Part shown: positions 47,881 through 58,171 of the stretch, piece by piece | Numbering within the stretch: the stretch's first letter is position 1 | Layout: every line of letters starts with the position of its first letter | Origin: Sindora glabra | Taxonomy: Eukaryota; Streptophyta; Magnoliopsida; Fabales; Fabaceae | Direction of reading: 5' to 3' | Assembly (NCBI GenBank): GCA_020226215.1 | Contig: CM035226.1 | Span: 66,053,455-66,117,454 of the forward strand | Length of the DNA: 64,000 bases | The notes under the pieces: generated by a model | What the model was told of the DNA's origin: nothing | The model's input: only the letters and a program-made list of their open reading frames with translations | The model's database searches: none | Made by a program: the position numbers and the translations under genes

Positions 47881-49545
47881 CTCGGATTACACTTTTACCA
47901 ACAGAATACTCACCTCTCTTCCTTTTCCTTTTTCCTCTTTTTTATTTTCATTTATCTTAGTTTGTACTTATATTTATGATACACTTTCATTTGGTTTGTA
48001 TTACTTTAACTCTTTGTCTTTTATTTTCTCGCACTTTTACTATTTATGTCTGTAATAACTAACTGACGGCATATTTTATTCCAGTAATGCATCTCCTTTC
48101 TTTTGCATTAGCAGTCTTCCCTTTCTCTCCTAATTTTCTCTGCTTATGGATCTGCCGTATGTCATGCTCTGTAATTGAGAACAAAGCTTCACTTATTAGG
48201 GAAGTTTCAGTCCCCCATCTCTTCTCTATGTCTTTTTTATTTACTTTTTATACATTGAGGACAATGTCCAATTTTAAGTGTGAGGGAGCAGCTTTTAGAA
48301 TGTATTGCACTTGAATTTGCTTAATTGATTTAGAGTACTGGAATTTACTCCAAATGCAATGATGTGTGAAAATTTTTAAATTTTTTAAAGGTAATCTTTT
48401 GACTAAAGTGGATTTGTTCATGCTTTACTCTTTTAATGATTAACTGGTAACTTAATAAGGAAAGTTTAAAGCTTGAAGTTAGGAGTAATGAGCATAATTG
48501 ATCCTCGTGAGACTTGAGCCTATTGAGCAACTTTTCACATTAGAATTTGAGGCTCACTCTTATTTTCTTGAGAGATTATGTCTCATTCTTGACGTTTTGC
48601 TCTAGAACTTGCATTTGTTTTGGCTACATTTTATGTATTTTGCATGTAAAAAATGATGAGGTCATGTTTCTTCACATTTTTTATTTATTTTGCTTATTTG
48701 AATCCCTTCTTTGATTTACCTTAGAATATTTTCAGCTTTGCCTCTAGCTAGCCATTTGGAGCCTTGAACCCTTATTTCAAGCTTAGCCATCCTATGTGCA
48801 TTCAAAGCCACCACCCAAGTGAACTTGAACTTCAGAGTTTAGGGAGACTTAGACATCGTTAAATAAGTTTGGCTATCACTTAGAGGCTCTTACATAGGGT
48901 TGCTCAGCTGGGTAAGTTGATGCTTCAAAAGTATAAAAAAAAGAAAGAGAGTAAAAAATAATAATAATAATAATAATAATAAATAATTTGGGGAGAAGAA
49001 GAAGAAAAGCTTGTTAGGAGAGAAGAAAGAAAGAAAAGTTTTGTTTGTTGTCATAGAAAAATTTAAGGCAAAGAATAGAAGCAAAGCAATATGCTAAGCT
49101 GAGCAATTGATCTCGACAATAGTCAAACTTAAAGCCGATGCATCTTTTCCCTTCCTTGATTCTATTACTTTTCATCTCTTAATCTTCATTTCCTCTACCC
49201 TTATCATTTTTCCTAATAAAGCCCTTTGATTTGCATGCATTTAACAATATAGTAGTGGAGACTAGAGCTTTTGTAAGCATATGGTAGCATTAAGTCCTGA
49301 GCTGATTGATTTAAGAGTATACATAAGCCTTATCTTGAGAGTTTGAGTGAATACTTTACCTGTAAGGCTCTTTTCTTTTGCTTTTATGCCAAGGATTGAC
49401 TTATTTTGCTACTTTATTTTCATTTAGATGCCTTGCATGACTTGATCTTAATTTTTGATTTACTGAATGATTGCCCGATAATATTAGCAGAAAAGTGGAG
49501 TAAACTTTTATTCTCTTGCTTTCTTACTCGAGGACCAGCAAGATT
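47881..49545 (+). other. 3' non-coding region of element A
   Basis: No coding similarity. It contains the perfect hairpin ACATTGAGGACAATGT (48252-48267) followed by a purine tract AAGTGTGAGGGAGCA (48276-48290), then a long spacer with an (ATA)n run at 48957-48982. Confidence 0.75.
48957..48982 (+). repeat. (ATA)n microsatellite
   Basis: About eight AAT/ATA units in the 3' region of element A. Confidence 0.9.
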
Positions 49546-49560
49546 CAAGTGTGGAGGAAT
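49546..49560 (+). other. Polypurine tract of element A, LTR-proximal
   Basis: CAAGTGTGGAGGAAT abuts the 3' LTR and matches the tract of element B (AAGTGTGGGGGAATT). Confidence 0.85.
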
Positions 49561-50860
49561 TAATAAATGCACATTTGTACTTATATTTTATGCACTTCAT
49601 TGCTTATTTATTGAGTATTTTGTGCAAATTCATTGAAAAAAGGTACTTAGATGCTTGGTATTTCATTTTCAAGTTTCAAAGTAACTTTTTAAAGCATTAG
49701 AAAAGGATCCAGAACTAATATCATGCAAATTTTGGAGAATCAAAGCAAATACACTTATTTGGCCAAGAACATGGGGTATGGGAATCCCGTGTGAAGGGCC
49801 GTGTACCTTTCTATGTGTTTCAAGCCTTACTGAGTAATTTTTAAACCCTTCATAAAAGAACATAAGGTATGACACATGCCGTGTCATACCTCATGTACTT
49901 TGCTGATATCAATTTTATGTAGAGAATTTGCAAGCAAGGAAGGGGGAGCCGAAAATTAGAAAGAAAGTCGTCTGTAGAAACCTTTGGGAGACTTAGAGAC
50001 ATTAGGGGTGACTGCTAGCCTTAGAGGATTGGATTTAAGCGAAGGATTGAAGATTCAAGCGAAGAATTTGTAGAGCTTCATGACTAGTTTGATTCCATTA
50101 TCTATTTTTTGGTTTTCTGCTGATTTTATAATGAACTTACACTAAACCCCAGTGCTCAGCTGTGGTAGAGTTGTTCATGGATTTATGGATTTGATTTTAA
50201 TACAATCTAACTTGATTTATTATTAATTCATGATTTGATTATGCTGATTTGTAATTCAACAATCCAATACTTCCAAAATATTAGATTTGTATAAAGGATT
50301 AGTTAATTCTAGGTTGGAATGACTAATTAATTAATCAGACTTTGCATAATCATTGGAAATCTCTATTAGACTTAGGAATTAAGCTAATTAGATTCTTTTG
50401 CACAAGATGAAATGGCTAAAATTGGATTCTTAAAGCACTATTAATGCAACATGGGTGAGTGACTACTAGAGAAATTCTAGGCACTTTATCTATTGGTTAG
50501 TAGCTAGTAGCCTTGCAATGAGGTATAGCTTACTTTCGATAATCTAGCAATCTAAATTAATAGTAAATCGGGCTAGAAAGTTATCTTCATTCTATAATGA
50601 ATTGAACAAGGAAACCCCAAAGGTGAGTATATTTTCATCTCATTTGAATTAGATCTTTACTTAACTCATTCTAGTTTCATTTGCTTTCTTTTTTACAACT
50701 AAATTTTGTTTCACATTTTACTCTTAATTCACAATCACAATTAGTACACCTAGATAATTTATCTCAAAATTTAGTTAGTAATCAACACTCAATCCCTATG
50801 GAGACGATATCTTTTATACTATAACTTGACTAAACCCGTGCACTTGCGGGATTCACGTCA
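49561..50860 (+). repeat. 3' LTR of element A (uninterrupted)
   Basis: 1300 bp, TAATAAATGCACATTTG to GGGATTCACGTCA. The first G of the TG end appears mutated to A (the other LTR has TGACAAATG). It serves as the intact reference showing where copia N entered the 5' LTR (CTTGATTTATTATTAATT near 50211). Confidence 0.93.
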
Positions 50861-50865
50861 AAGGG

Positions 50866-51660
50866 CAATCACTCATGCTTAAAATTACCAGTCTTTAAGG
50901 GGACCACGAGTGAATAGAAAGTTGGATTTATATTGAATTTCTCCTGAATCACCCCATTTATCCCTATCTACCCTTTCTCAAAGGATTTTTTTAAAACAAA
51001 GACTTTATTTTTTCCCTTTTTAGATGATAAATATTTCTCAAAACATCTGTACCTTCTACATAGGAAGATGATATCTATGAGCCCCTTGCTTAAGTGAAAT
51101 GATGAAATACATGACTATACTCAAATAGATTATTATATGATATTTTTTCATTTATTTCAATTGACCTATTCAGAAACTAAGAAACACATAGAGCAAATTA
51201 TAAAGAGGGTCACATCCAAGGGTTGCGGATTAACCACAAAACCCTGTTAAATAAGTGAAATTCATTAGCTATTTACTCTAAAGTTGGATAGTAAAGGTTA
51301 AAGAAAGGTAATCACTCGTTCTTAAAACTAGTAATCTTTAAGGGGACCACTAATAAAAAGAAAGTTAGATCTACATTGGATTTTACTTGAATTGCCCTAT
51401 CTATCCCCACCTACTCTTTCTCAAAGTATTTTCTTTTAAACAAAGATTGCATTTTTTCCTCTTTTTGGGTAGTAAATATTTCTTAGAACATTTATCCCTT
51501 CTATGTAGGAAGAGTGATATTTATGAGCCCTTTGATTAAGTGAGATTCTGAAATGCAGGACTATGCTCAAATGGATTGATATGTGATATTGATTCATTTG
51601 TTTCAATTAGTCTATTTAGGAATCAATAAACATATAAACTGAATTATGAACAGGGTAACA
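50866..51660. repeat. Tandem array of about 445-bp units, right part
   Basis: The continuation of the array at 17181-17460. The block AATCACTC-T-CTTAAAA ... TTTAAGGGGACCAC recurs at 50867 and 51310, and the TGAT-AT-TATGAGCC landmark at 51069 and 51515. In total about 2.4 units are preserved. No coding potential is seen. Confidence 0.85.
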
Positions 51661-51769
51661 CATTTCATATCTCAGGTTCAACTTAGATATCTAAGATAAA
51701 ATGGACTAAACTACATGGAATATTAGTCATAAAAATGTTATGTCAAATCACTAATAATTCTCATTATTT

Positions 51770-52753
51770 GGTTGATAATGATGTATTGCTAAATATTACT
51801 CACTATCTGTGATATTAAAATAGGATTTTATGATCATTACTAACGTAATGAAAACCTATAGGGTCATACATAAAACACAAGTCAAATATTAAGATTATGG
51901 TATAATTAAGAACTCTCAATCATATTATAGCTCTTAATTGAGAAAGCTCTAATATGATTAAACTTCATTAAGTAATAATATAAATTGATCGAGTTTTAAT
52001 TAAAATAATTAAAAATAATTTATTATTGATTAGTTGTGTTTAGACTTAGTTAATAATAAAATCCAATTATCTCTTTACTTAAGAAAAATTCTGGTTGGAG
52101 ATTGTAAATAGATATTTTATTTGCAAAATGAAGTATAAATTAATTAAATAATTATCTAGATATAATTTATTCGTGGGATAAAATATATTAGTTATAAAAT
52201 GATATGTTTGTGATCAATCATTGATTTTGAATGTCCTTCTAATTATCCTAGCTAATTATTTGATTGATTGTTCTAACTTTTGAAACCTTATTTCTACATA
52301 TATGGTATATAGAATGTCTTTTTGCTTGATTTTGATAAATGATCAAAAATAAGAAAACCAAAACCTTAGCAACTAGCATTATCTTTATGAAGGAGAACAA
52401 TCCTATTTGATTAAATTAGAGTCTTTAGTTGTTCATATGAATATCATAGAGATATTGGCATCTAATGGTATTCATGATTTGATAATCAACACTTACATTT
52501 GTGATGTATGTGCATGTTCATGAGATTTGTGCTAGTAAAATGTTTATGCTTGTAAAATATAAAAGTTAGACCTATATTCATGATTCAGATTACAATAGTT
52601 TTGATTCGGATCAAACATTTTTGTATTAGTTTAAAATTACACTTTAAAGGTATATGTTTTATCATTAGTTTATGTTTCTTTTGCTTGGATGCTTGGTAGG
52701 TTTTAGTATAATTTTAAAATTTTCGCTACGTTTTCTATATCCAAAACCTAACA
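51770..52753 (+). repeat. LTR fragment related to element N, opposite orientation
   Basis: Beginning at TGATGTATTGCTA (51772) the sequence follows the reverse complement of the element N LTR (18990-18880), including AACCTA-AGGGTCA-ACA. It ends at 52753 with TTTTCGCTACGTTTTC...AACCTAACA, the counterpart of the TGTTAGG end of N. It is far more diverged than the N LTR pair and lacks a recognisable start, so it is an old or related-family fragment. Confidence 0.65.
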
Positions 52754-52959
52754 TGAGCACATAACTTGTAATATACTCTTCCTCCTTCTTTATGCATGAA
52801 ATAGGAATACATAATATTAACATTGTAATATCAGGGCCTAAGTATTAGGAAATGACATAAATGTTTTTTTGGTACTGCTCATTAGAGACTTGAAACTAAT
52901 ATAGGACGAAGGTGTGTTACTATTCAATGCATAACATAAAGAGTCTTTTAAGTTGCAAA

Positions 52960-53481
52960 ATCTTAGATTTATGTTTTTCAAGCAAAGTTACAACAATTTT
53001 TTTGCGTAATTCGTTCATTAGAAAAAACCTTACCAAGTAACTTGACTTTATTTACTATACCCAATAGCTTGTCAGCATAATCTTTGATGGTCTCTCCCCT
53101 TCATTTTTAGTATTTCAAATTCTCTAATCAAGTTGAGCACTTGCATATTTTTAGTTCTTTCACTCCTTGGTATACCATTTTTATGTAATCTCATATATCC
53201 TTTACAGACTACAAGTTTATAATTCTTGTGAATATTATGCTTGACACAGATCAAAATAAACAAACTTTAACTTTGGAGTTCCTAATCTTCTTTTCTTTGT
53301 GAATCTTTGATTGAGTCATCATCAGATTTTTAAGTAATGGAGAAATGTCATAATCTTCTTCTACAACCTCCCAGAGGTTCAATGCGTCAAAATAAGCTAT
53401 CATTCGAATAACATAGGCTTGATAATTATCATCATAAAAAACTAGTGATAAAATATATGAAAAAGTTGTTTCTATTTTCAT
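52960..53481 (-). pseudogene. Copia gag fragment
   Basis: Leftward from ATG 53481: YDDNYQAYVIRMIAYFDALN, LWEVVEEDYDISPL and KEKKIRNSKVKVCLF match the N-terminal gag (UBN2-type) of plant copia elements. After a frameshift (about 53265) comes MQVLNLIREFEILKMK, and after another ETIKDYADKLLGIVNKVKLL near 53080. No pol follows on the left. It belongs to the LTR at 53588. Confidence 0.75.
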
Positions 53482-53573
53482 TACTTTGCAGGTTGTTATA
53501 TTTCTAATTTTGTGTTTAGGTTTGGGTTGTATTTATGGACTCACTTAACTCACAGATCCCTCAAGAAAGAAAA

Positions 53574-53801
53574 CTCAAATACCAATTTGTTATTGTAAAG
53601 GCAGAAAGTTTAGAAGAAGGAGATAAGATATGTTATGCAAGAAATGATCATAAACCTTCATTGCATGGTTCTATAAATAGAACTTGAGTTTAACAAACTA
53701 ACAAATAAATCTCTAATATCAAGGATAACAAACTAATAAATATTTAAAAAAATTAAAACAGATTTTGCTAAGATCCCAATAGATTTTTAGGCACTTTCAC
53801 A
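53574..53801 (-). repeat. Short 5' LTR and primer site of the copia fragment
   Basis: On the minus strand an element of about 214 bp runs TGTGAAAGTGCC...TTACAATAACA (53801-53588). It is followed two bases later by TTGGTATTTGAG (53585-53574), a worn initiator-tRNA-Met site. It lies about 110 bp upstream of the gag fragment. Confidence 0.6.
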
Positions 53802-53816
53802 ATAAAATGTAAGCAG

Positions 53817-55366
53817 TTGCATGGGTATGATACGTAACACAGGTGCAATACAATACTGGTGTGGAGATACGCCGAATTTTTTAAAAATTAGGATATGATA
53901 CATTTAGGATACATTAAAAAATAAATATATATAAAATTTAAATACAAACATCAAAAATTAAAAAAAAATGTGTTTTATTTTCTTATTTTTTACATACATT
54001 TAAAATTAATATAGTATTTTATTTAATAATTAAATTGTTGGGAGTCTGATTTAATTTTAATTAAAGTCTACTTCATTTGTTAAATTTCTAGAAAATTTTT
54101 TTTTACGTATGTTTAATATAATCCAAATATGATTTAATTTTGAAGTCCAATTCATTTGTTAAATTAGAAGTTGGTGAGCCCAATTTTCATGGCCCATTTG
54201 AATTTTTTTCGTCAATTCATTATATCTTCTCAATGATATAATGTAATTATGTCTCCTCTGCTCACTTCTTCTCCCTCACGCAACCGAAACCTTGGCATTC
54301 AGTCTGTTGTCTAGAAGCATGTTACTGGATTTTTATCTTTATGATAAATCGGTGGCACGGTTGTGAAGTGGAGGTAAGCCAGAGGTTCCGCCACCGTTGC
54401 CACGGCTCTTTGCTGCACACAGCAGTCATCGTTGCTGGTCTTCTCATTGTCGATCGTCCTCTTCCTCTTGCAACTGTGTCCCAACTAGGGGTGGGAATGT
54501 TTTCTTAATCCGAAAATACCCGACCGACCCGAACTAAAAAAAGGTCGGTTAGTTTCGGGTGGTATAAGATATCGATTTAAAACGGATTGAAAAATTAGAT
54601 AAATTTCATAATTCGGTCGGAAGCGAATTGATTAAATTCTAACTAGTTGTAACCGAATCCGACCGATTGAAAATAATTCTCATATGGCATTTACATTTTT
54701 ATTTCTTTAAACCCTTCTTAATCTTTCTCCTCTCTCCCTTCTTATTCATTCCTTATCCATATTTCAAACAACAAATGATAAAATGCTTAGACTAAATGCA
54801 TATAATTCGGTTAAGTTTATTTTATGAATTTAACATGAACTCATTTTTTAAAAATAAGAGATTATTAATGGGTTGATTTAAATATTTTATCTTGTTTTAA
54901 TATATGGTATCAATTGTGATGCAGTGAAAATATAAGAAAATGAAGGTTGCTTTTATTTTTGGAATTCATGTAACCTTACTTTTAACACATTTTTAAATTC
55001 TTAAACTGACCGAACCCGCTTAAAATCATTATAAACCGATTAATCGGTTAATATCAGATTAAGAATTTGAAGCGGTCGGTTTCGGTTGAAATTTGAATAT
55101 AAACGATTAGGAACGGTCGGTTGAAATTGGGCTCACTAACCAGTTCTACCCGACCGATTCCCACCCCTAGTCCCAACAATCGTGTCTCAGCCAAATTCAA
55201 GCCATATGTAGGTGAATCTTAGCCGCACTCAGATTTGAAAATTTAAAAAAAAAAAAATTAAAGGATACTTGATGAATACGAATTTTTTATTATCGCACCC
55301 GTATCCCCGTCGGACACGCGTGCGATACCGGTACTGCTCCATTTTTGACGCACCCGTGCATAAGAG
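53817..55366. mobile_element. TIR DNA transposon remnant inserted in the receptor-kinase pseudogene
   Basis: An 8-bp direct repeat GTAAGCAG flanks the stretch (53809-53816 and 55367-55374). The ends are loosely inverted: TTGCATGGGTATGATAC on the left against CTCTTATGCACGGGTGCGTC read inward from the right. Inner stretches also match in inverted form (GATACGCCGAATTTTTT-like against GATACGGGTGCGATAAT). No transposase is visible. The right flank is kinase exon sequence; the left flank is the copia fragment. hAT (8-bp duplication) or a MULE-like element are both possible. Confidence 0.5.
54486..55169. mobile_element. hAT-type MITE
   Basis: 684 bp with terminal inverted repeats TAGGGGTGGGAAT (54486) and ATTCCCACCCCTA (ending 55169), and an exact 8-bp target duplication GTCCCAAC (54478-54485 and 55170-55177). 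The inside is rich in CGGTCGG/CCGACCG words and has no ORF. End sequence and duplication length fit the hAT superfamily. It is nested in the element at 53817-55366. Confidence 0.9.
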
Positions 55367-55374
55367 GTAAGCAG

Positions 55375-58171
55375 AAAATCAAGGTTCAAAGTGGTTTTAG
55401 GACTACAAACCAAAGAGGCCAAGCTCTTATTTAGCATGAACTCATAAACTAACATCTTCTTCAATGCAGCAGCCAAGAAGTCTAACAAGATTATTGTGTT
55501 GGAGTTTTGCAACGAGCAATGAACTCTTCCCATCCCTGACCAGATCTTCTGCAACGCCTTTTCACAGCTACTTCATCCCCATTTAACAACCTAAAATTTT
55601 GCTTTGAACGAAGTTAGATGTTGATGAATATTTTTTCATGTTAATTCAAATAACTCTTTGCTGAACATGGAGCTTAGATGTACCTTGTAAACAGGACCAA
55701 AGCCACCCTCACAGGCTTATTTTCAGCTGAAAGGTTATCAGCTGTTGCGGAAACACTGGCCAAACTGAACAATGGCAATTTGACTTCCCTCTTGTTTACT
55801 GTTGAAACCTTGTTTTCTGCTTCAAAAATCTCAGAGCTTCCAACTTTCATGCTCATTCCTACATCAAAATGTAGCAGATCCTCCCCTACAGATTTCTTGG
55901 AAATTTCATTGATGTCATGTTTTCCAAAATTTTTAAAATGCTGAATTACTCATTATTTTCAGAAGTCCTCTTAACTTTTCTGCTTAAGTTTCTCCTCCAG
56001 TTTAAGTAAACAAATAGGCCCACTACAAGCAATGCTAAACATGAGATCTGTATGACTATTGTCAGAAACTCTCTCTGATTGCTGTCTTCCTTGTTGCCCG
56101 GTTCTGTTTGATTCCTTGCGCTCAAATCTGGACAGATTAATCATTAAGAAAAAGAACATATTCATGGTTTGCACACTGCAATAATCATCCACAACAATCA
56201 AAGTCGAATTGTAAGCGTATTAATGAAGCAAATTCAGTGATGCAATAATTGGTACCATTGAGAGGCGGCCATCAGCCGAGGAGTCTTGATCAGTTTGAAA
56301 GATCATTTAATGTAGTTGAAATAACCAAATTTTGGGTTATTCGATCAAGTAAGGGCAACGGAATGATAATTGAGAAAATCGTTAATTACTTCATCATACC
56401 CTTTTTGTGCAATTCGGAGGAATTGAGCTTGAGAAAGAAACTTGACCTCAAATTATCCGCACCAACATCACGCGGGATGTTCCTAAGATTCGATAGTTCC
56501 TTATACGACAGCATGTAGTCGCTGCTTAGGCCATAAGCATAAACAAGGCAAGAACAATTGATAAAGCAAGCTTTTTGACATGACAATGCATCCTTAGTTG
56601 CTAAGATAACCATATCATGCTGAGGAAAATCAACCTTATTAAGCTGGAGAAATCCGATACTGCTCGTGTTGCTGCAGAAGATCTCTGTGTTCCTCACACA
56701 GCCTTCCAACGTGTCCCCTTGCTTCCAAGATCTCTCGTTGTAAGGTCTAAAACCAAACAAACAATCAAAAGACTTCGGGCCATCCGGATTGCAAATGCCG
56801 AAATTTCCACACAAGCCCTTTTTCCCGCACCTCAATGACTGCAGAGAAATCCAACCTTTGGCCTCATCTGACCATAACTGCTGGTTCAGCTCTCCAGAAA
56901 CTTCTAGAACCAACCAAGAACCATATTTCCCTTGCCATGTCAGATAGCTTTGGCTCCACAATGTGGACTCCGTACTGTTTTGATTTCGATCGATGTAACT
57001 TTGAAATGTGAAATTGGAGGATTCATCACCGATCCAGTACATCTCCTCTTCCCTCGGGATGATTAGCTGTCTTTGGACCCCTCGAAGGAAAAATGCTCAG
57101 CGTAAGTCTAGCTACAATTGACTTTGCCGACATTTTTATTTTATGGTCGGGAATAAAAATTTTCTGGTCGAAGGACGGTTCCCTGGCTGACTCATGTTTG
57201 TTGCTGGTGAGGTTGCGTTCTACGTCAGCTCCAATGTCATGGTTGGCATAGAAATGGCTCAGAAGCCTTTCTATTGGATTGGATTGTAGCTCCGGGTCAC
57301 CAGTCCAAGCCCACCAACTGAACCCACTGGTTCATTTTCCAAAAGTCAATTTGTTAAATGGAGTTTGCATTTTAGGTTGGATTGTTTCCGTAGGAAATAC
57401 CCTTTTTTTATTTTTAAATGTAGTTATAAAATATTAAAATAAAAATATAAAAATTTTAAAAATATTTTTTATTTTAAAATTTTTATTTTATTTCATTATT
57501 ATAATTTTAAATATTATTTTTTAAATATAAATTATATCTTCATGTCACTTCTCTACCCGGTGAAGAAGTAAAATTGAAAAATACTATGACCACTGGAGCT
57601 TTCTTACCAAAAATGATACAATTAATATATGTATAATATAATATTACTAATATACATATAGATAATATTTTTTTCTTACTAAAGATATTTTTAAATGAGA
57701 TAATCGGAACGTCACTTAATTTTAAAATTTGAAAAACTCTAAGATCACCGGGGACTTCGAGGGTCTCAGAGCCCTATTCGTTACTGACACAACTAATAGT
57801 TTGAGGTTCCCGTATCCAAAAGCTCAGCGTAGTACTGGCGGAGATTTGTGTTACGAAAAACACAGCTTCGCCGGTCGGAATTGCAGGATTTCCATCCTTA
57901 CAAATGGTCGGATTGGCTTAGGAAGTTGGGAGTGGGAGGCCCCTATTTGCAACCCAAACAATTGTTGTTGAGAATGTTCTTGTACCTCATTCCTACATAG
58001 TACTCCTTGGTCGAATTCTCTTCAGGGAAAAAAAGCAGTTCAAAGTTACCATTAGCAGACACCAAAGATTCTGAGGCTCCAATTGATTGATCCATTTCCA
58101 AGGTTGTCGCGTCTGTGCACTGCAACACTATGCAAAATAAAATCAGAAGTAGTGAAGTAAAAGCTAAGTTT
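55375..58171 (-). pseudogene. S-domain (G-type lectin) receptor-like kinase, truncated pseudogene
   Basis: Family members are plasma-membrane receptor kinases. On the minus strand from ATG 58171: a signal peptide (LILFCIVLQC) out of frame with the Met by one base; B-lectin start (SLVSANGNFELLFFPEENS, 58060) and LLDTG near 57820; an AT-rich insert (57398-57728); then PTETIQPKM and GFSWWAWTGDPEL. An S-locus region with CGKKGLCGNFGICNPDGP follows (about 56850-56780). The PAN-like region has CQKACFINCSCLVYAYG (56570-56520). A transmembrane helix (FLTIVIQISCLALLVVGLFV, about 56060-56000) follows, then kinase start CEGGFGPVYK ending at a GT donor near 55680, the canonical first-intron position. Exon 2 (about 55620-55375) has LLNGDEVAVKR and AKLQHNNLVRLLGCCIEED. 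Frameshifts and the TE at 55374 end it; most of the kinase is missing. Confidence 0.88.
57398..57728. other. AT-rich insert in the lectin part of the pseudogene
   Basis: Coding similarity stops on both sides of this 330-bp stretch. It is over 80% A+T in the middle. A 30-bp sequence (TTGAAAAATACTATGACCAC...GCTTTC, 57574-57604) is repeated directly with changes at 57731-57762. Probably a small transposon or its footprint. Confidence 0.5.

Larger units (their letters stand above)
17461..50860 (+). mobile_element. Athila-like Ty3/gypsy retrotransposon (element A), split by two nested insertions
   Basis: Without the nested elements this is about 12.4 kb. The 5' LTR is 17461-18114 plus 27358-27999 and the 3' LTR is 49561-50860. 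Flanks AAGGA (17456-17460) and AAGGG (50861-50865) look like a 5-bp target duplication with one change. Order: LTR, tRNA-Asp-type primer site, gag, protease, RT, RNase H, integrase, tandem hairpin region, ATHILA ORF-1-like gene, polypurine tracts, LTR. This gene order and the Asp primer site are those of Athila elements. Stops and at least four frameshifts inactivate it. Confidence 0.9.
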
